Below the pieces are notes generated by a model, which made no database searches, was not told where the DNA came from, and worked only from the letters and a program-made list of their open reading frames with translations. 64,000 nucleotides of DNA from Peptococcaceae bacterium UBA7702 (GTDB lineage Bacteria; Bacillota; Dehalobacteriia; UBA7702), in NCBI GenBank assembly GCA_002482535.1, contig DLGE01000007.1, forward strand, positions 1-64,000, in the 5' to 3' direction. Numbering within the stretch: the first letter of the stretch is position 1; every line of letters begins with the position of its first letter. A program made the translations under genes and the position numbers. Of the stretch, positions 1 through 8,968 are shown in pieces.

Positions 1-102
1 GCCGCCAAAGGCAGCGCAGCTTATGCCAATGCCATTGCCGTATTACAAAACATGGAAAGCACCCAGGCGGAAGTGGACAGCGCTTTGGCAGCGCTGAAGT
101 AA
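1..102 (+). CDS. C-terminal end of a FIVAR-like repeat protein (partial)
   Basis: The reading frame is open from base 1 and stops at TAA 100-102, leaving 33 residues. The tail reads like the end of a FIVAR-type helical repeat: an AYANAIAVL segment, then TQAEVDSALAALK, the usual 'tqaevd.A...L' signature of repeats found in large secreted or cell-wall proteins of Firmicutes. The rest lies outside the window, so the parent protein cannot be named. A strong terminator follows within 30 bases. Confidence 0.6.
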   Translation, partial: AAKGSAAYANAIAVLQNMESTQAEVDSALAALK

Positions 103-130
103 AAACAATCGATACAGCTCAATAAAAACA

Positions 131-170
131 AAGAACTGGGGGACGGCCAAAGCCGTCCCCCAGTTCTTTT
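131..170. terminator. Bidirectional rho-independent terminator
   Basis: A long perfect stem (arms 131-147 and 152-168, loop CAAA) is flanked by A-rich sequence on the left and TTCTTTT on the right. It can serve both the partial gene on the plus strand and the lipoprotein gene that ends at 190 on the minus strand. Confidence 0.85.
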
Positions 171-189
171 ATGGGCCACCTGTAATCAT

Positions 190-684
190 TCAAGAAACAA
201 GATCAACACAGTTAAATATCTGCCCCTCATTGATCTGCATTTGAGCCTTGACCTCACCGACGCCCTCTTCCACATAAAGATAGAGTACACCGTCGGAATT
301 CTCCGTATACATACTGACCTCGTCGGTATAAACATAGATCCTGGAAACAGCCAAAAGCGCACCGTTTTCCGCGTAAACCGTAACGTCGATGCTGTCTCCC
401 GTATGGACGTTCTCTACGGTAACAATTCCATTGGCGTCGGCGGTGAGGAAGCCATAGGCTGTATCATCAATGGCGATATCCACGGCATTGCCGGTAAGCA
501 GCGTTCCCTCGGGATCAAGAAAAGTAAGGTGCAAAACAAGAACACTTTCATCACTCTTCGCCGTGGTATCACTTTTTGTCGAAACGTCGTCGGAAGACTC
601 CGTTGAGCAGGCGGCAAGAAGAAATAAAAAAGCTGCGACAACCGCGAAAAGCCCCGCTTTTCCCCGGATCGATTTTGTTTTCAT
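190..684 (-). CDS. Putative lipoprotein, 164 aa
   Basis: The N-terminus is a lipoprotein signal: basic residues, a hydrophobic core, then a lipobox LAAC with Cys at residue 26, followed by a Ser/Asp-rich linker. The remaining ~110 residues look like one beta-rich domain with an NGIVTVENV...GDSIDVTVY segment, resembling Ig-like or carboxypeptidase-regulatory-like folds. I recognise no specific family. It lies downstream of the ABC operon on the same strand, but a ~200-base gap suggests a separate transcript. Likely exposed on the outer face of the membrane. Confidence 0.75.
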   Translation of the reverse strand: MKTKSIRGKAGLFAVVAAFLFLLAACSTESSDDVSTKSDTTAKSDESVLVLHLTFLDPEGTLLTGNAVDIAIDDTAYGFLTADANGIVTVENVHTGDSIDVTVYAENGALLAVSRIYVYTDEVSMYTENSDGVLYLYVEEGVGEVKAQMQINEGQIFNCVDLVS

Positions 685-882
685 CGCCGTATCCTTTCTA
701 TTCTCCGTAAAATAATTCGTGAATGTTATGTCGTTCCCTGTTTTCTTAGATTTTCAATCCTTTTTTGGAGATTGGCAGGTCTATTCATGATTGAACTTCA
801 AATTTCGATTTTCTAAGGGAAAGGACGCCGCCCCGGGGCACAGTCCCTCCTCTTATTTATTTATATGAGGTAGTCCCAGCGA

Positions 883-2373
883 TTATTCATCGGCGGCGGT
901 GACCAGCGCGGTCACAGCGTCGCTGAGATTGCTGAAATCCGCAGTACTGATCAGCAAGGAGGAATTCCCCTGAAAGGAAACGAGATAGTAATCAGCATCG
1001 TACTTAGCAAAGGTCATTTTCACGGTCTCAAACCCCTCCCGGTTCTGATGAAAGATGAGGCTTAAGGTCGTTTTACCCACCGCTTTTTCCGGCGTATCCG
1101 TGGTCTTCATCCCTTCGATGCTTTCCAGCTCGTCAAGGAAAGCGCCGCCGTCCACACGCTTACCGTCAAGGGTATACGAAGCCGTGGCGGTTTCTTCCCC
1201 CTCGTCCTCATTGTCCCCATCGTTCTTGGTCTTGATGGAAAGTTCGTGGGTATCGCCGCCGTCATTGATCTCCACAGCGGTCAGCAGGGTACGGTCAAAT
1301 TGGCAAAGCTCCCAGACGGGGCAAGTTTCAGCGTCGGCACTGAGCAGCGTTTTTGCCGTATCGCCGGCAATCAGATAGACGAGGTCAGAGTCAGCGGTTT
1401 TGGCGTAATAATGAACTGCCGCCTCGCCGCTGTCCTCATCGGTTTTCTCAATACTATCGCCGATCAACAGCGTAAAGGTCTTATCCTCGGTATCCGTATC
1501 ATAGAGGGTGTTGCCCTCGTCATCGGTTTTGCCGCTGTCCACGTAAGAGGTTTCCCGGTAAGCCACGGAAACGGTACCGGCGGGATCGTCAAGACCATAA
1601 GCGTCAAGGCCGTCCTGATCGACATCATAGGCGACACATTGGGCCCAAGTCATACCGGAAACTGTGGTGATCAGGGATTCCACACCGTCGCCGTCCACAG
1701 CGGTGAGCCCGTCGCCATCTTCTGCAAACCAAGTGTATGAGGGCGAATAGCACCCGTCGTAACCGTCGGCATACCGAACAAAAGTGGTCTTTTCCCCATT
1801 TTCAAAGGTCAGGGAAGCAACATCGGTGAGGGCGGGAATCGAATCTGCGGCAATAAAATCAAAGAGGGTACAGTCAAACACGTCGTATACGTCGGGATCC
1901 ACCAGATAAACGCTATCGCTGTCATTGACCCGGAAGTAATACGCGTTGGTCAAGGTGTTTAAATCGCCGATGGCCAAAGTGATTTCGTCCTCCGTCGAAG
2001 ACGTCAGCTTGATTTCATAGGACGGAGCGCTGAGACCGTAATCCTCAAAGTCCGTCACCTTCGTCAATTCCCGGGTCGCGGAAATTTCGGAGAGGGAATT
2101 CAACGCCGTCTGCAGCGCAGAGGTATCAAGGGGAAAGGTGCTGTCCTCTGACAAGGCCCAACTGCCGTTATCTTCATGGAAAGAGAAGCTCTCCCCGGCA
2201 GCGGCAAAGGACACGGCGCTGATTTGATCGGTATCCGTCAGAAACGCGACAACGGAATCATCCGCTTCCTCTTTTTCCTGATTGATCTTGGTCAGCAGTA
2301 AATAGCAGCAAAACAAAAATAGAAACACCGTGACCAGACTCAGCAATTTGTTTTGTCTCGTCAATGTGATCAT
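883..2373 (-). CDS. DUF4340-type membrane-anchored protein, partner of a GldG-like ABC system
   Basis: A 496-aa protein with one N-terminal membrane segment (about residues 10-28) and a long acidic extracytoplasmic region. The DFEDYGL..PSYEIKL and IGD...YYFRVNDSDSVYLVD segments are typical of DUF4340 proteins encoded next to GldF/GldG-like ABC genes. A GTG seven codons upstream (2394) is possible, but ATG at 2373 has an AAGGAG site six bases ahead and overlaps the stop of the preceding gene as ATGA, so it is preferred. Last gene of the four-gene ABC operon; function unknown. Confidence 0.8.
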   Translation of the reverse strand: MITLTRQNKLLSLVTVFLFLFCCYLLLTKINQEKEEADDSVVAFLTDTDQISAVSFAAAGESFSFHEDNGSWALSEDSTFPLDTSALQTALNSLSEISATRELTKVTDFEDYGLSAPSYEIKLTSSTEDEITLAIGDLNTLTNAYYFRVNDSDSVYLVDPDVYDVFDCTLFDFIAADSIPALTDVASLTFENGEKTTFVRYADGYDGCYSPSYTWFAEDGDGLTAVDGDGVESLITTVSGMTWAQCVAYDVDQDGLDAYGLDDPAGTVSVAYRETSYVDSGKTDDEGNTLYDTDTEDKTFTLLIGDSIEKTDEDSGEAAVHYYAKTADSDLVYLIAGDTAKTLLSADAETCPVWELCQFDRTLLTAVEINDGGDTHELSIKTKNDGDNEDEGEETATASYTLDGKRVDGGAFLDELESIEGMKTTDTPEKAVGKTTLSLIFHQNREGFETVKMTFAKYDADYYLVSFQGNSSLLISTADFSNLSDAVTALVTAADE

Positions 2374-3944
2374 TTCTTTCTCCTTCTGAGCCATTTCACA
2401 ATGCCGATGAGCAGGAAACTGCCGGGAATCACGGCAATGACGATCAAAGCCCAGAAGGAGGACGCCGCCGACGACACCGTCAGATAGCCAGATGAGAGGG
2501 CCTTGGCGTGAATGGAGACAGAACTTTCCTGCTCACAAAGGTAGCCGATGGAATTGATGAAGAGGTCCAGGTTGGCGCCGGAAACCAGCTCCGAAACAGA
2601 GTCTTCCAAAAAGGCTGAGCTGCTGAAAAAGACGATCTTCGAGGTATCGGCTTCCGTATCGCCGGTGGTTTCCGCATCCTCTGTCGCTTCCGTATCCTCT
2701 TCATCGGCACTGCCTTGGCTGATATCCTCGGTAATGGCGACTCCCAGGTAAAAGGGGCCGTCAATATCGCCGTCTTCCTTATCGTAAGTGGTCATAGCGC
2801 TGCCGGCGACTTTGGCATAGGCCTTGTCGGAGGTGGCCAAAAGCGGCGTAACCGTTACGGTATTGGCGGCGTCGCCGGTTTCGAGAATCCCCTGGGCCAA
2901 AGGCGTCAAGACGTAATAACCGCCGTCAAGCAAAGGATCGGTGATGGCGTGACTTGCGATTTCCGGCAGCAGGTAATAATTATACCCCTGTATGCAGTTG
3001 CTTTCACTGCCTTCCAGGACGATGCCCGCCGCGGTTTTCACACCGTAAGCGGCTTCTAAGGCATGGAGGTTTTCCATATCCTCATCATCGATATAATCCG
3101 TGATCAGCATCAAGCTGCCGCCGCCGGCTAAATAGCTTAAGAGCGCGTCCTTTTCCGCGGAAGAAATATCGGAAGACGGACTGAAGATCATCACGCAGGA
3201 GGCATCCGCGGGAATGCTGCTTGCCGTCAGCAGACTGAGTTCTTTGAGCTCCATATTTTCTTTGGCAATGGCCTCGGTGACGCTGTCGGGGATATCGGCT
3301 TCGCCGTGTCCCGTCAGCAGATAGATCAAACCGGAAGTGCCGGCAGCGACATACTGAAGGGCGGAAGTCAGCTCCCCTTCCCCGTCAAAGGCCGTGTTGG
3401 TGGAGTAATCGCTGTTATACGATGTTTCGTAGATATCACTGCTGGCGATATAGCGGCTTTTGTCCCCTGATACCACGATAAGGCTGTTGTCGGCGACCTC
3501 CTCGGAGGTATACTGGGAGGCAAAATTCGGATAGACCACGGGATCGACGGTTTTTACGGTGATTTTATCACTGAGATCTTCGTAGCGGTCAAGGAGTTGA
3601 GAAATGGTTTCATCCTCATTGCCACTCTGAACGATATCGTAGATGACCACCTCCTGATCGAGGTCGGCGGTGATTTCCTTTGTCTGGTCGGAAAGGGAAA
3701 GCACATTTGAGGCGGTCAGGTCATAATTCGTAAATTTGGCTGGGAGTTGGTTTGCAGCCAGATTGATCACCACAGCAATGGCAATCACCGCCACCACGGC
3801 GAGGACACTGTAACCGCCGAGTTTGAAGTTTTTACTGGAAAACGAGGCTTTCAAAGCGTCCGCTGCCTGACGGCGCCGTTCTTTTTTCGGAATTTTCTTT
3901 TGTTCCCCGGCGCGGTCTTGGGCTTTTTGAAAGGGATTGAACAT
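2370..3944 (-). CDS. GldG-like ABC transport auxiliary protein
   Basis: About 524 aa. It has an N-terminal membrane segment (about residues 45-65 after a basic stretch), a large extracytoplasmic ABC_transp_aux-type domain (DQEVVIYDI..., LTGHGEADIP, LMLITDYID segments), an acidic low-complexity stretch near residue 425, and a C-terminal membrane segment ending in KWLRRRKK. This is the architecture of GldG-family proteins paired with ABC-2 permeases. ATG at 3944 has GGAGG eight bases upstream and overlaps the permease stop by one base (TGATG); the GTG at 3953 would place the ribosome site inside the gene. Confidence 0.82.
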   Translation of the reverse strand: MFNPFQKAQDRAGEQKKIPKKERRRQAADALKASFSSKNFKLGGYSVLAVVAVIAIAVVINLAANQLPAKFTNYDLTASNVLSLSDQTKEITADLDQEVVIYDIVQSGNEDETISQLLDRYEDLSDKITVKTVDPVVYPNFASQYTSEEVADNSLIVVSGDKSRYIASSDIYETSYNSDYSTNTAFDGEGELTSALQYVAAGTSGLIYLLTGHGEADIPDSVTEAIAKENMELKELSLLTASSIPADASCVMIFSPSSDISSAEKDALLSYLAGGGSLMLITDYIDDEDMENLHALEAAYGVKTAAGIVLEGSESNCIQGYNYYLLPEIASHAITDPLLDGGYYVLTPLAQGILETGDAANTVTVTPLLATSDKAYAKVAGSAMTTYDKEDGDIDGPFYLGVAITEDISQGSADEEDTEATEDAETTGDTEADTSKIVFFSSSAFLEDSVSELVSGANLDLFINSIGYLCEQESSVSIHAKALSSGYLTVSSAASSFWALIVIAVIPGSFLLIGIVKWLRRRKK

Positions 3945-4807
3945 CAACTCCACCTCCGTTTTTCCATGGACTGCAAGGTCAAAAAGAGAAAGACAGCGGT
4001 CACGGTGAGCAGATAGATCACGGCGGTGAGATCGAAGATTTCCGAGGTAAAGACATTAAAACGGTCAAAAACGGAAAGTGCCGTCACCATCGCCGTAAAC
4101 AAACCCGCCATGGTGTCAGGAGAGATAATCCAGATCAGACCGCAGACCACTTGGCAAACAAGGAAAAAAAGGATGGACACAGCGCCGCTTTTACTGAAAA
4201 ACCAGATGATAAGAGACATTACGGCGGATACCAAGGAGAGCAGGAAAAAGGACATCGCCGCGGAAGATCCCAAATAGCCGGCGAAGTCCGCAAGATAGTA
4301 GTTGAGCAACACTAAAATCAAAGTAATTACCGCGGCAATCACTTGATTTTCCGTGAGGGAAGAGACGAAAAGCCCCATGGCGATCAGGGAAGCCCCTAAC
4401 AGCAAAAAGGCGAAGATCATGGTGTAACAGGCGGCAAAATTCACCGTGCCAAAAAACGAGAGCAGCAGCGGATAAAAACAGAGGATCCCCACGGGGATTG
4501 CCAATACACTGAACATGGCCAAAAACTTACCTAAAATCACCTTGGGCAAACCGAGAGGCAGGGAATAAAGGAGCAGATCCGTTTTCTGCTTGCGCTCCTC
4601 GGCAATGCTGCGCATGGTCAGAATCGGCGTCACGATTAAAAAAATAAAGGAAAGATTGCTCAAAACATAGGTGAATTCCGCGTAGCCGTTCAAAAAATTG
4701 ATCACGTACATATAAAGGCCGGCAAACAATAAAATGAAAGAGCCGATCAGGTAACCCATGACGCCGCTGTAAAAAGACATCAGCTCTTTCTTATAGATGG
4801 TCAGCAT
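3944..4807 (-). CDS. ABC-2 type permease (GldF-like)
   Basis: A 287-aa integral membrane protein with about six hydrophobic segments and the RSIAEERKQKTDLLLYSLPL cytoplasmic motif of GldF/NosY-like ABC-2 permeases. The frame is open further upstream, but ATG at 4807 (MLTIYKKE) follows AAGGAGG by six bases; the longer version would begin with an unlikely basic stretch inside the ATPase gene. It overlaps the ATPase gene by 17 bases, indicating translational coupling. Substrate unknown. Confidence 0.85.
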   Translation of the reverse strand: MLTIYKKELMSFYSGVMGYLIGSFILLFAGLYMYVINFLNGYAEFTYVLSNLSFIFLIVTPILTMRSIAEERKQKTDLLLYSLPLGLPKVILGKFLAMFSVLAIPVGILCFYPLLLSFFGTVNFAACYTMIFAFLLLGASLIAMGLFVSSLTENQVIAAVITLILVLLNYYLADFAGYLGSSAAMSFFLLSLVSAVMSLIIWFFSKSGAVSILFFLVCQVVCGLIWIISPDTMAGLFTAMVTALSVFDRFNVFTSEIFDLTAVIYLLTVTAVFLFLTLQSMEKRRWS

Positions 4808-5834
4808 CGTCATCCTCCTTTTCAGCTTCATCCGTGGGAACCGTTTCCTCCATTTCCGCTGCCGCAGGCAAGGGGAAACCGTCTTCGCCGCTTTGATCCG
4901 TGTCATCTTTGGTCAATTCCAAAAAGACCGCTTCCAAATCCGCCTTTTTCTGCTCCATGTTTAAGACAGGAATGCGGTTTTCGGCAAAAGCCTCCGCCAC
5001 ACGCTCTTCTACCGTGCTGTCGCCAGGCGCCATATCGAGGATCATAACGAGTTTGTCATCGACCAAAGTTTCATAGGTGACGCCATTTACACCGGCGAAG
5101 CCATTTAGAATCATTGAGGCTTTCTCTTTTGTGGTTTTTACCGTCATAGCTACCTGCGAAGACGGCGCAAAACGGCTTTCCAGACGTTCTGGTGTATCGG
5201 CGGCAATCAGTTTACCCTGGGAGAGAATCAGAATCTCGTCGCAGACGGCCCGCACCTCCGAAAGGATATGACTGCTTAAAATCACGGTATGCTGATGACC
5301 GAGGCGGGAGATCAAGTCACGGATTTCAATGATCTGCTTGGGATCAAGCCCCACTGTGGGTTCGTCCAAAATCACCTCTTGGGCCTCGCCGATGAGGGCC
5401 TGGGCGATACCGACCCGTTGCTTATAGCCCTTCGATAAATTATGGATCAGCCGTTCCATCACGTCGTCAACACCCGTAACCCGGGCCGCATAGGCGATCT
5501 GTTCCTCCCTTTTTTCCTTGGCCACCCCTTTTGCCCCGGCAATAAAGGACAGATAATCCTTTACGATCATGTCCTGGTAGAGCGGCGGCGATTCCGGCAG
5601 GTAACCGATACAGCTCTTTGCTTCTTTGGGCTGCTCAAAGATGTCGAAGCCGTTGACGGTGACGGTGCCTTCGCTGGCGGCAAGACAACCGGTGATGATA
5701 TTCATGGTCGTCGTCTTACCGGCGCCGTTGGGCCCCAAAAGGCCGTAAACTTTTCCGGGTTTTATGGTAAAACTCAGATCGGACACGGCCAGGTGGTTCC
5801 CGTAGCGCTTTGTTAGATTTTGTACCTCAATCAA
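4791..5834 (-). CDS. ABC transporter ATP-binding protein (GldA-like)
   Basis: The protein has 347 aa. Walker A GPNGAGKTT lies near residue 35, the signature LSKGYKQR near 135 and Walker B VILDEP near 155, followed by a C-terminal regulatory region and an acidic tail. This matches ATPases driving ABC-2 exporters of the GldA/CcmA/NatA type. Translation probably starts at TTG 5834 behind a GGGG-rich site. First gene of the operon ATPase-permease-GldG-DUF4340; the cargo cannot be inferred. Confidence 0.88.
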   Translation of the reverse strand: MIEVQNLTKRYGNHLAVSDLSFTIKPGKVYGLLGPNGAGKTTTMNIITGCLAASEGTVTVNGFDIFEQPKEAKSCIGYLPESPPLYQDMIVKDYLSFIAGAKGVAKEKREEQIAYAARVTGVDDVMERLIHNLSKGYKQRVGIAQALIGEAQEVILDEPTVGLDPKQIIEIRDLISRLGHQHTVILSSHILSEVRAVCDEILILSQGKLIAADTPERLESRFAPSSQVAMTVKTTKEKASMILNGFAGVNGVTYETLVDDKLVMILDMAPGDSTVEERVAEAFAENRIPVLNMEQKKADLEAVFLELTKDDTDQSGEDGFPLPAAAEMEETVPTDEAEKEDDDADHL

Positions 5835-6124
5835 AAGACCAAACCCCTTTCTCTTTTAGGCTTACCCTATTATGGCAGTATCTTAGGACAAAGTGATGCC
5901 AAATCCATGGTCAAAACGGTGACATACGGTTATTTATCGGAGAAAATACGGTGTCCCTTTCGGGGCGGTTGCGGGTCATTTCACCCATGGCAAAAAAGCC
6001 TTGTTTCCCAGGCTGATCCTCTCCGGTGGCGATCTGCGCTTTCCAGCGGAGAAAGCCCAATTATCGCGGTTTTTCTCAGGCATATTCCATGTCCTTTTTC
6101 CTTACAATGAATTGAGGTGGAACC

Positions 6125-6937
6125 ATGAAAAGGACGATTTTTTTCGGTTGTATATGCTTTTTGCTGCTGCTGTCTCAAGGGTTATCCGCCACGGAAACAG
6201 AGGAGCCCCAAGTCAAAGCCGATGCGGCGCTCCTTTACGATATGGAGCAAAACGAGATTCTCTGGGAAAAAGCGGGAGAAACCTTGATGGCGCCGGCCAG
6301 CCTGATCAAAGTGCTGAATATTTTAACGGCGGAACCATACGTCGCTCTCAATGAGGAAGTTGTGGTGGGACCTTTGGCGGAAACCGTCTATAACGGTCAA
6401 CTGATGGGCTTGAAAAGCGGCGATATCGTCAAAGCCGACGATCTGCTTTACGCGATGATGTTGCTTTCCGCCAACGACGCCGCGGTGGCCCTTGCCGACT
6501 ACCTGGTGGACGATATTTCCTTTTACGCCATTTTGATGGATACGAAAGCCTGGGCTTTGGGGGCCGTTCATACCACCAGCATCAATGTGAACGGTTATTC
6601 CGAGGAGGAACAGAAAACCACCGCCTACGATCTGGCGGTCATCGGCACCGCATTTATGAGCAACCAACGTCTGTATAAGTTCCCTGCTACCAGGAGTCAT
6701 ACGTTAACCTGGCTTTCCCCTGAAAAATCCTTGGATATCACCAATATCAATAAATTCCTTTTTTCCTACGACGGCGCCACGGGATTGAAGACCGGCACCA
6801 CTGCCATGGCGGGAAAATGCCTGATGGCGACGGTATCAAAAGACGGCCGTCACTACCTGGCGGTGGTGCTGAACAGCTCCGACCGTTACGGCGACTGTAT
6901 CCGCATCATGGATTACGGATTTCTCCATTTTCAATGA
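6125..6937 (+). CDS. dacF: D-alanyl-D-alanine carboxypeptidase (peptidase S11)
   Basis: A 270-aa exported penicillin-binding protein that trims the terminal D-Ala from peptidoglycan stem peptides. A signal peptide covers residues 1-22. All three active-site motifs are present: SxxK as SLIK at 59-62, SAN at 115-117 and KTG at 222-224. It is shorter than classical DacA/DacF because the C-terminal beta domain and amphipathic anchor are absent, so it may be freely secreted. A GAGGTGG ribosome site precedes the ATG. Monocistronic, closed by the terminator at 6981. Confidence 0.85.
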   Translation: MKRTIFFGCICFLLLLSQGLSATETEEPQVKADAALLYDMEQNEILWEKAGETLMAPASLIKVLNILTAEPYVALNEEVVVGPLAETVYNGQLMGLKSGDIVKADDLLYAMMLLSANDAAVALADYLVDDISFYAILMDTKAWALGAVHTTSINVNGYSEEEQKTTAYDLAVIGTAFMSNQRLYKFPATRSHTLTWLSPEKSLDITNINKFLFSYDGATGLKTGTTAMAGKCLMATVSKDGRHYLAVVLNSSDRYGDCIRIMDYGFLHFQ

Positions 6938-6980
6938 GCGGCTGGCGATCCTTTTACTCAAATCAGCGGTTTTAAAACAG

Positions 6981-7029
6981 AAATACCCTGAAACCCAGCG
7001 TAATAAAGCTGGGTTTCAGGGTATTTTTT
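6981..7029. terminator. Bidirectional terminator between dacF and the deacetylase-like gene
   Basis: A 19-base stem (6981-6999 with 7008-7026) is followed by a T run on the plus strand and preceded by an A-rich stretch that gives T's on the minus strand. The two flanking genes converge here. Confidence 0.85.
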
Positions 7030-7062
7030 AATGCGCCTGCCGCTGCTTATGCAGAAATCAGG

Positions 7063-8922
7063 CTATTTTAAGATACTGTGGGAAAAATCCCAGTTGGATA
7101 TCGACTGGGTGATATTCATACGGTGGAGGGCAAAAAGATCACTGTCACCGTAGATATAGCCGTCGTCCTTGAGGAAAGCGCAGGAAAAACCGGCGTCCTT
7201 CACCGCTGCCGTGAGCATGTCGGAAGTCGTGCCGAAGGGATAGACAAAGAAGGGCCTCGTCTCTTCGCCAAGATTGTCGCAAAGCGTCGTGATGGCCGCG
7301 GTGACATCTTTTTTAACCCGGGCCCCGTATTCCTCAGCGTTTTCTTCCCGTCCTTGGTCTTCAAGATAGGCCGGCTCCGCCAGCACAGGAGCGTTGGCGC
7401 CCCAGCGGTTGCCATCGTAACTGATGCAACCGACTTCAAAGGTGCCGCTGTCCTTCATCTCTGTCAATTGGCCAAAGGTCACAAGGGGGAAGCTTGTGCC
7501 TTCGTCAAAAGTAGCAAGGCTATCCTCAGCGCCTTCTTCTCCGTTATCAACGGCCTTCACCAAAGCGGAGCGATCCGCCACAGCTTTGACTTCCGGCACA
7601 ATATTGGCCTTCATGCCGTATTCCTGCAAAACCGGATAAGCCAGAGTATAGCTGGTTTCATAACCGTTGACAAAGAGCAGGATCACGCTTTTCGCCGGCG
7701 GCATCACACCGGAATCCTGGTAGTCCAGGTACTCCGAAACCGTCAGCGTTGTATAACCCTCATCATCAAGGGCGGCCATCTCTTTTTTAAACTGGGAAAG
7801 CTTAATGACGTAAGGATTATCGTAATATTTACCTTCCGTTTTTTTCTGCGTATACTTGGTCGTTGTTTTTACCGTATTGCCGTCGCTGTCCGTCGTTGTT
7901 TTCGTCTCGGTTTTATCGGTATAATCGTCATAATTCGCTGCTTTGGTGGTGGTTTTCGTACTGAGCACTTTCCCCGTGGCATCGGCGGTGGTCACGGTCT
8001 GAGTCCGTTCGGTCTTTGTTTGATAAACGTCGCTGTCGTTTTTCGCCAAATAGAAATAAGACAACACCGGTACGCGCTCGGCGGCGGTGTATTCCCCTTC
8101 GATGGTCAGGGTCTTGGAATATGTTTTAGACCAGTTGCCCTTATAATCTTTGACGGCATAACCGACGTTGACCTCGCCGCTTTCAAAATACCAATCATCG
8201 TAATTGTCCCATTTTTCATCGACGATCTCGTACCCTTCAGGAGAAGCGTTTTCTGTGGTATAAACGATTTTTTCACCCACTTGATACGTATCCTTATCCG
8301 TGGTAAAAGAGGCGGTGGGTTTCGCTTCCTCGCCGTCGCCGGCGGGGAAAACATCAAGGCGGCCGCTGCTTGCGGTATATTCACAAGCATAGCCTATGGC
8401 GTCAAAGAAGGTGGCCGCCGGCACATAGACGACGCCGTCTTCTTCGTAGACTTTCCCGGCCAGGGTTACCTTACGGAACAAGGAAACGCGCATCACGTCG
8501 CTGTCCACCGTCAGCTTCACCCATTTGCCGATATCCCGAATCTTGCAAACACCGGTGTCCTCATTGTATTTCAACGTGCCGGACAAAGCGGTAACGATGC
8601 CGTCTAAAGGAAGATAGCTGACGCCGTCGGTGACGGTATAATTGCCCCCCATATCCGAAACCCCTGTGCCGTTATGGATTTCCTTGCTTTCCGCGATGAA
8701 CCATACGTGGAAGGGAGCGTTTGTATCACTTTTCGCCGCGGTTTCCTTGCTATTGTCGGTAGAAAAGCCCACGATGCCGATGACCACAACAACGGCCAAT
8801 ACCACAAGGCTGATGACGATGGCGGCCAAAGAACCCACCAGCACTTTAGGGTTTCTCGTTTTTTCTCCCTGGGGCAGGCGCCTTCTTTTTTCATAGGATT
8901 TGCGGTTGGAACGAAATTTCAT
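7063..8922 (-). CDS. Membrane-anchored polysaccharide-deacetylase-fold protein lacking metal ligands
   Basis: The 619-aa protein has a basic N-terminus, a membrane segment at about 29-52, a copper-amine-oxidase-N-like domain (about 75-200), an Ig-like/linker region rich in Thr, Lys and Asp, and a C-terminal NodB-like domain (about 370-610). The NodB motif TFDDG is replaced by LFVNG and the metal-binding HxxxH motif by ISYDG; only the YPFG strand and general fold are kept. Hydrolytic activity is therefore unlikely (inference); it may bind glycan. It ends with TAG. The DUF815 gene lies 46 bases upstream on the same strand, so the two may be co-transcribed. Confidence 0.72.
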   Translation of the reverse strand: MKFRSNRKSYEKRRRLPQGEKTRNPKVLVGSLAAIVISLVVLAVVVVIGIVGFSTDNSKETAAKSDTNAPFHVWFIAESKEIHNGTGVSDMGGNYTVTDGVSYLPLDGIVTALSGTLKYNEDTGVCKIRDIGKWVKLTVDSDVMRVSLFRKVTLAGKVYEEDGVVYVPAATFFDAIGYACEYTASSGRLDVFPAGDGEEAKPTASFTTDKDTYQVGEKIVYTTENASPEGYEIVDEKWDNYDDWYFESGEVNVGYAVKDYKGNWSKTYSKTLTIEGEYTAAERVPVLSYFYLAKNDSDVYQTKTERTQTVTTADATGKVLSTKTTTKAANYDDYTDKTETKTTTDSDGNTVKTTTKYTQKKTEGKYYDNPYVIKLSQFKKEMAALDDEGYTTLTVSEYLDYQDSGVMPPAKSVILLFVNGYETSYTLAYPVLQEYGMKANIVPEVKAVADRSALVKAVDNGEEGAEDSLATFDEGTSFPLVTFGQLTEMKDSGTFEVGCISYDGNRWGANAPVLAEPAYLEDQGREENAEEYGARVKKDVTAAITTLCDNLGEETRPFFVYPFGTTSDMLTAAVKDAGFSCAFLKDDGYIYGDSDLFALHRMNITQSISNWDFSHSILK

Positions 8923-8968
8923 TTTAAACCTCTTTTGCTTTTCTCTGCTTTACGGTGAATGCCTATCT

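Noticed and set aside
7078..8607. Long plus-strand open frame (509 codons) opposite the deacetylase-like gene
   Set aside because: It is the complement of a real gene with domains, signal anchor and ribosome site; its translation is low-quality and has no recognisable motif.
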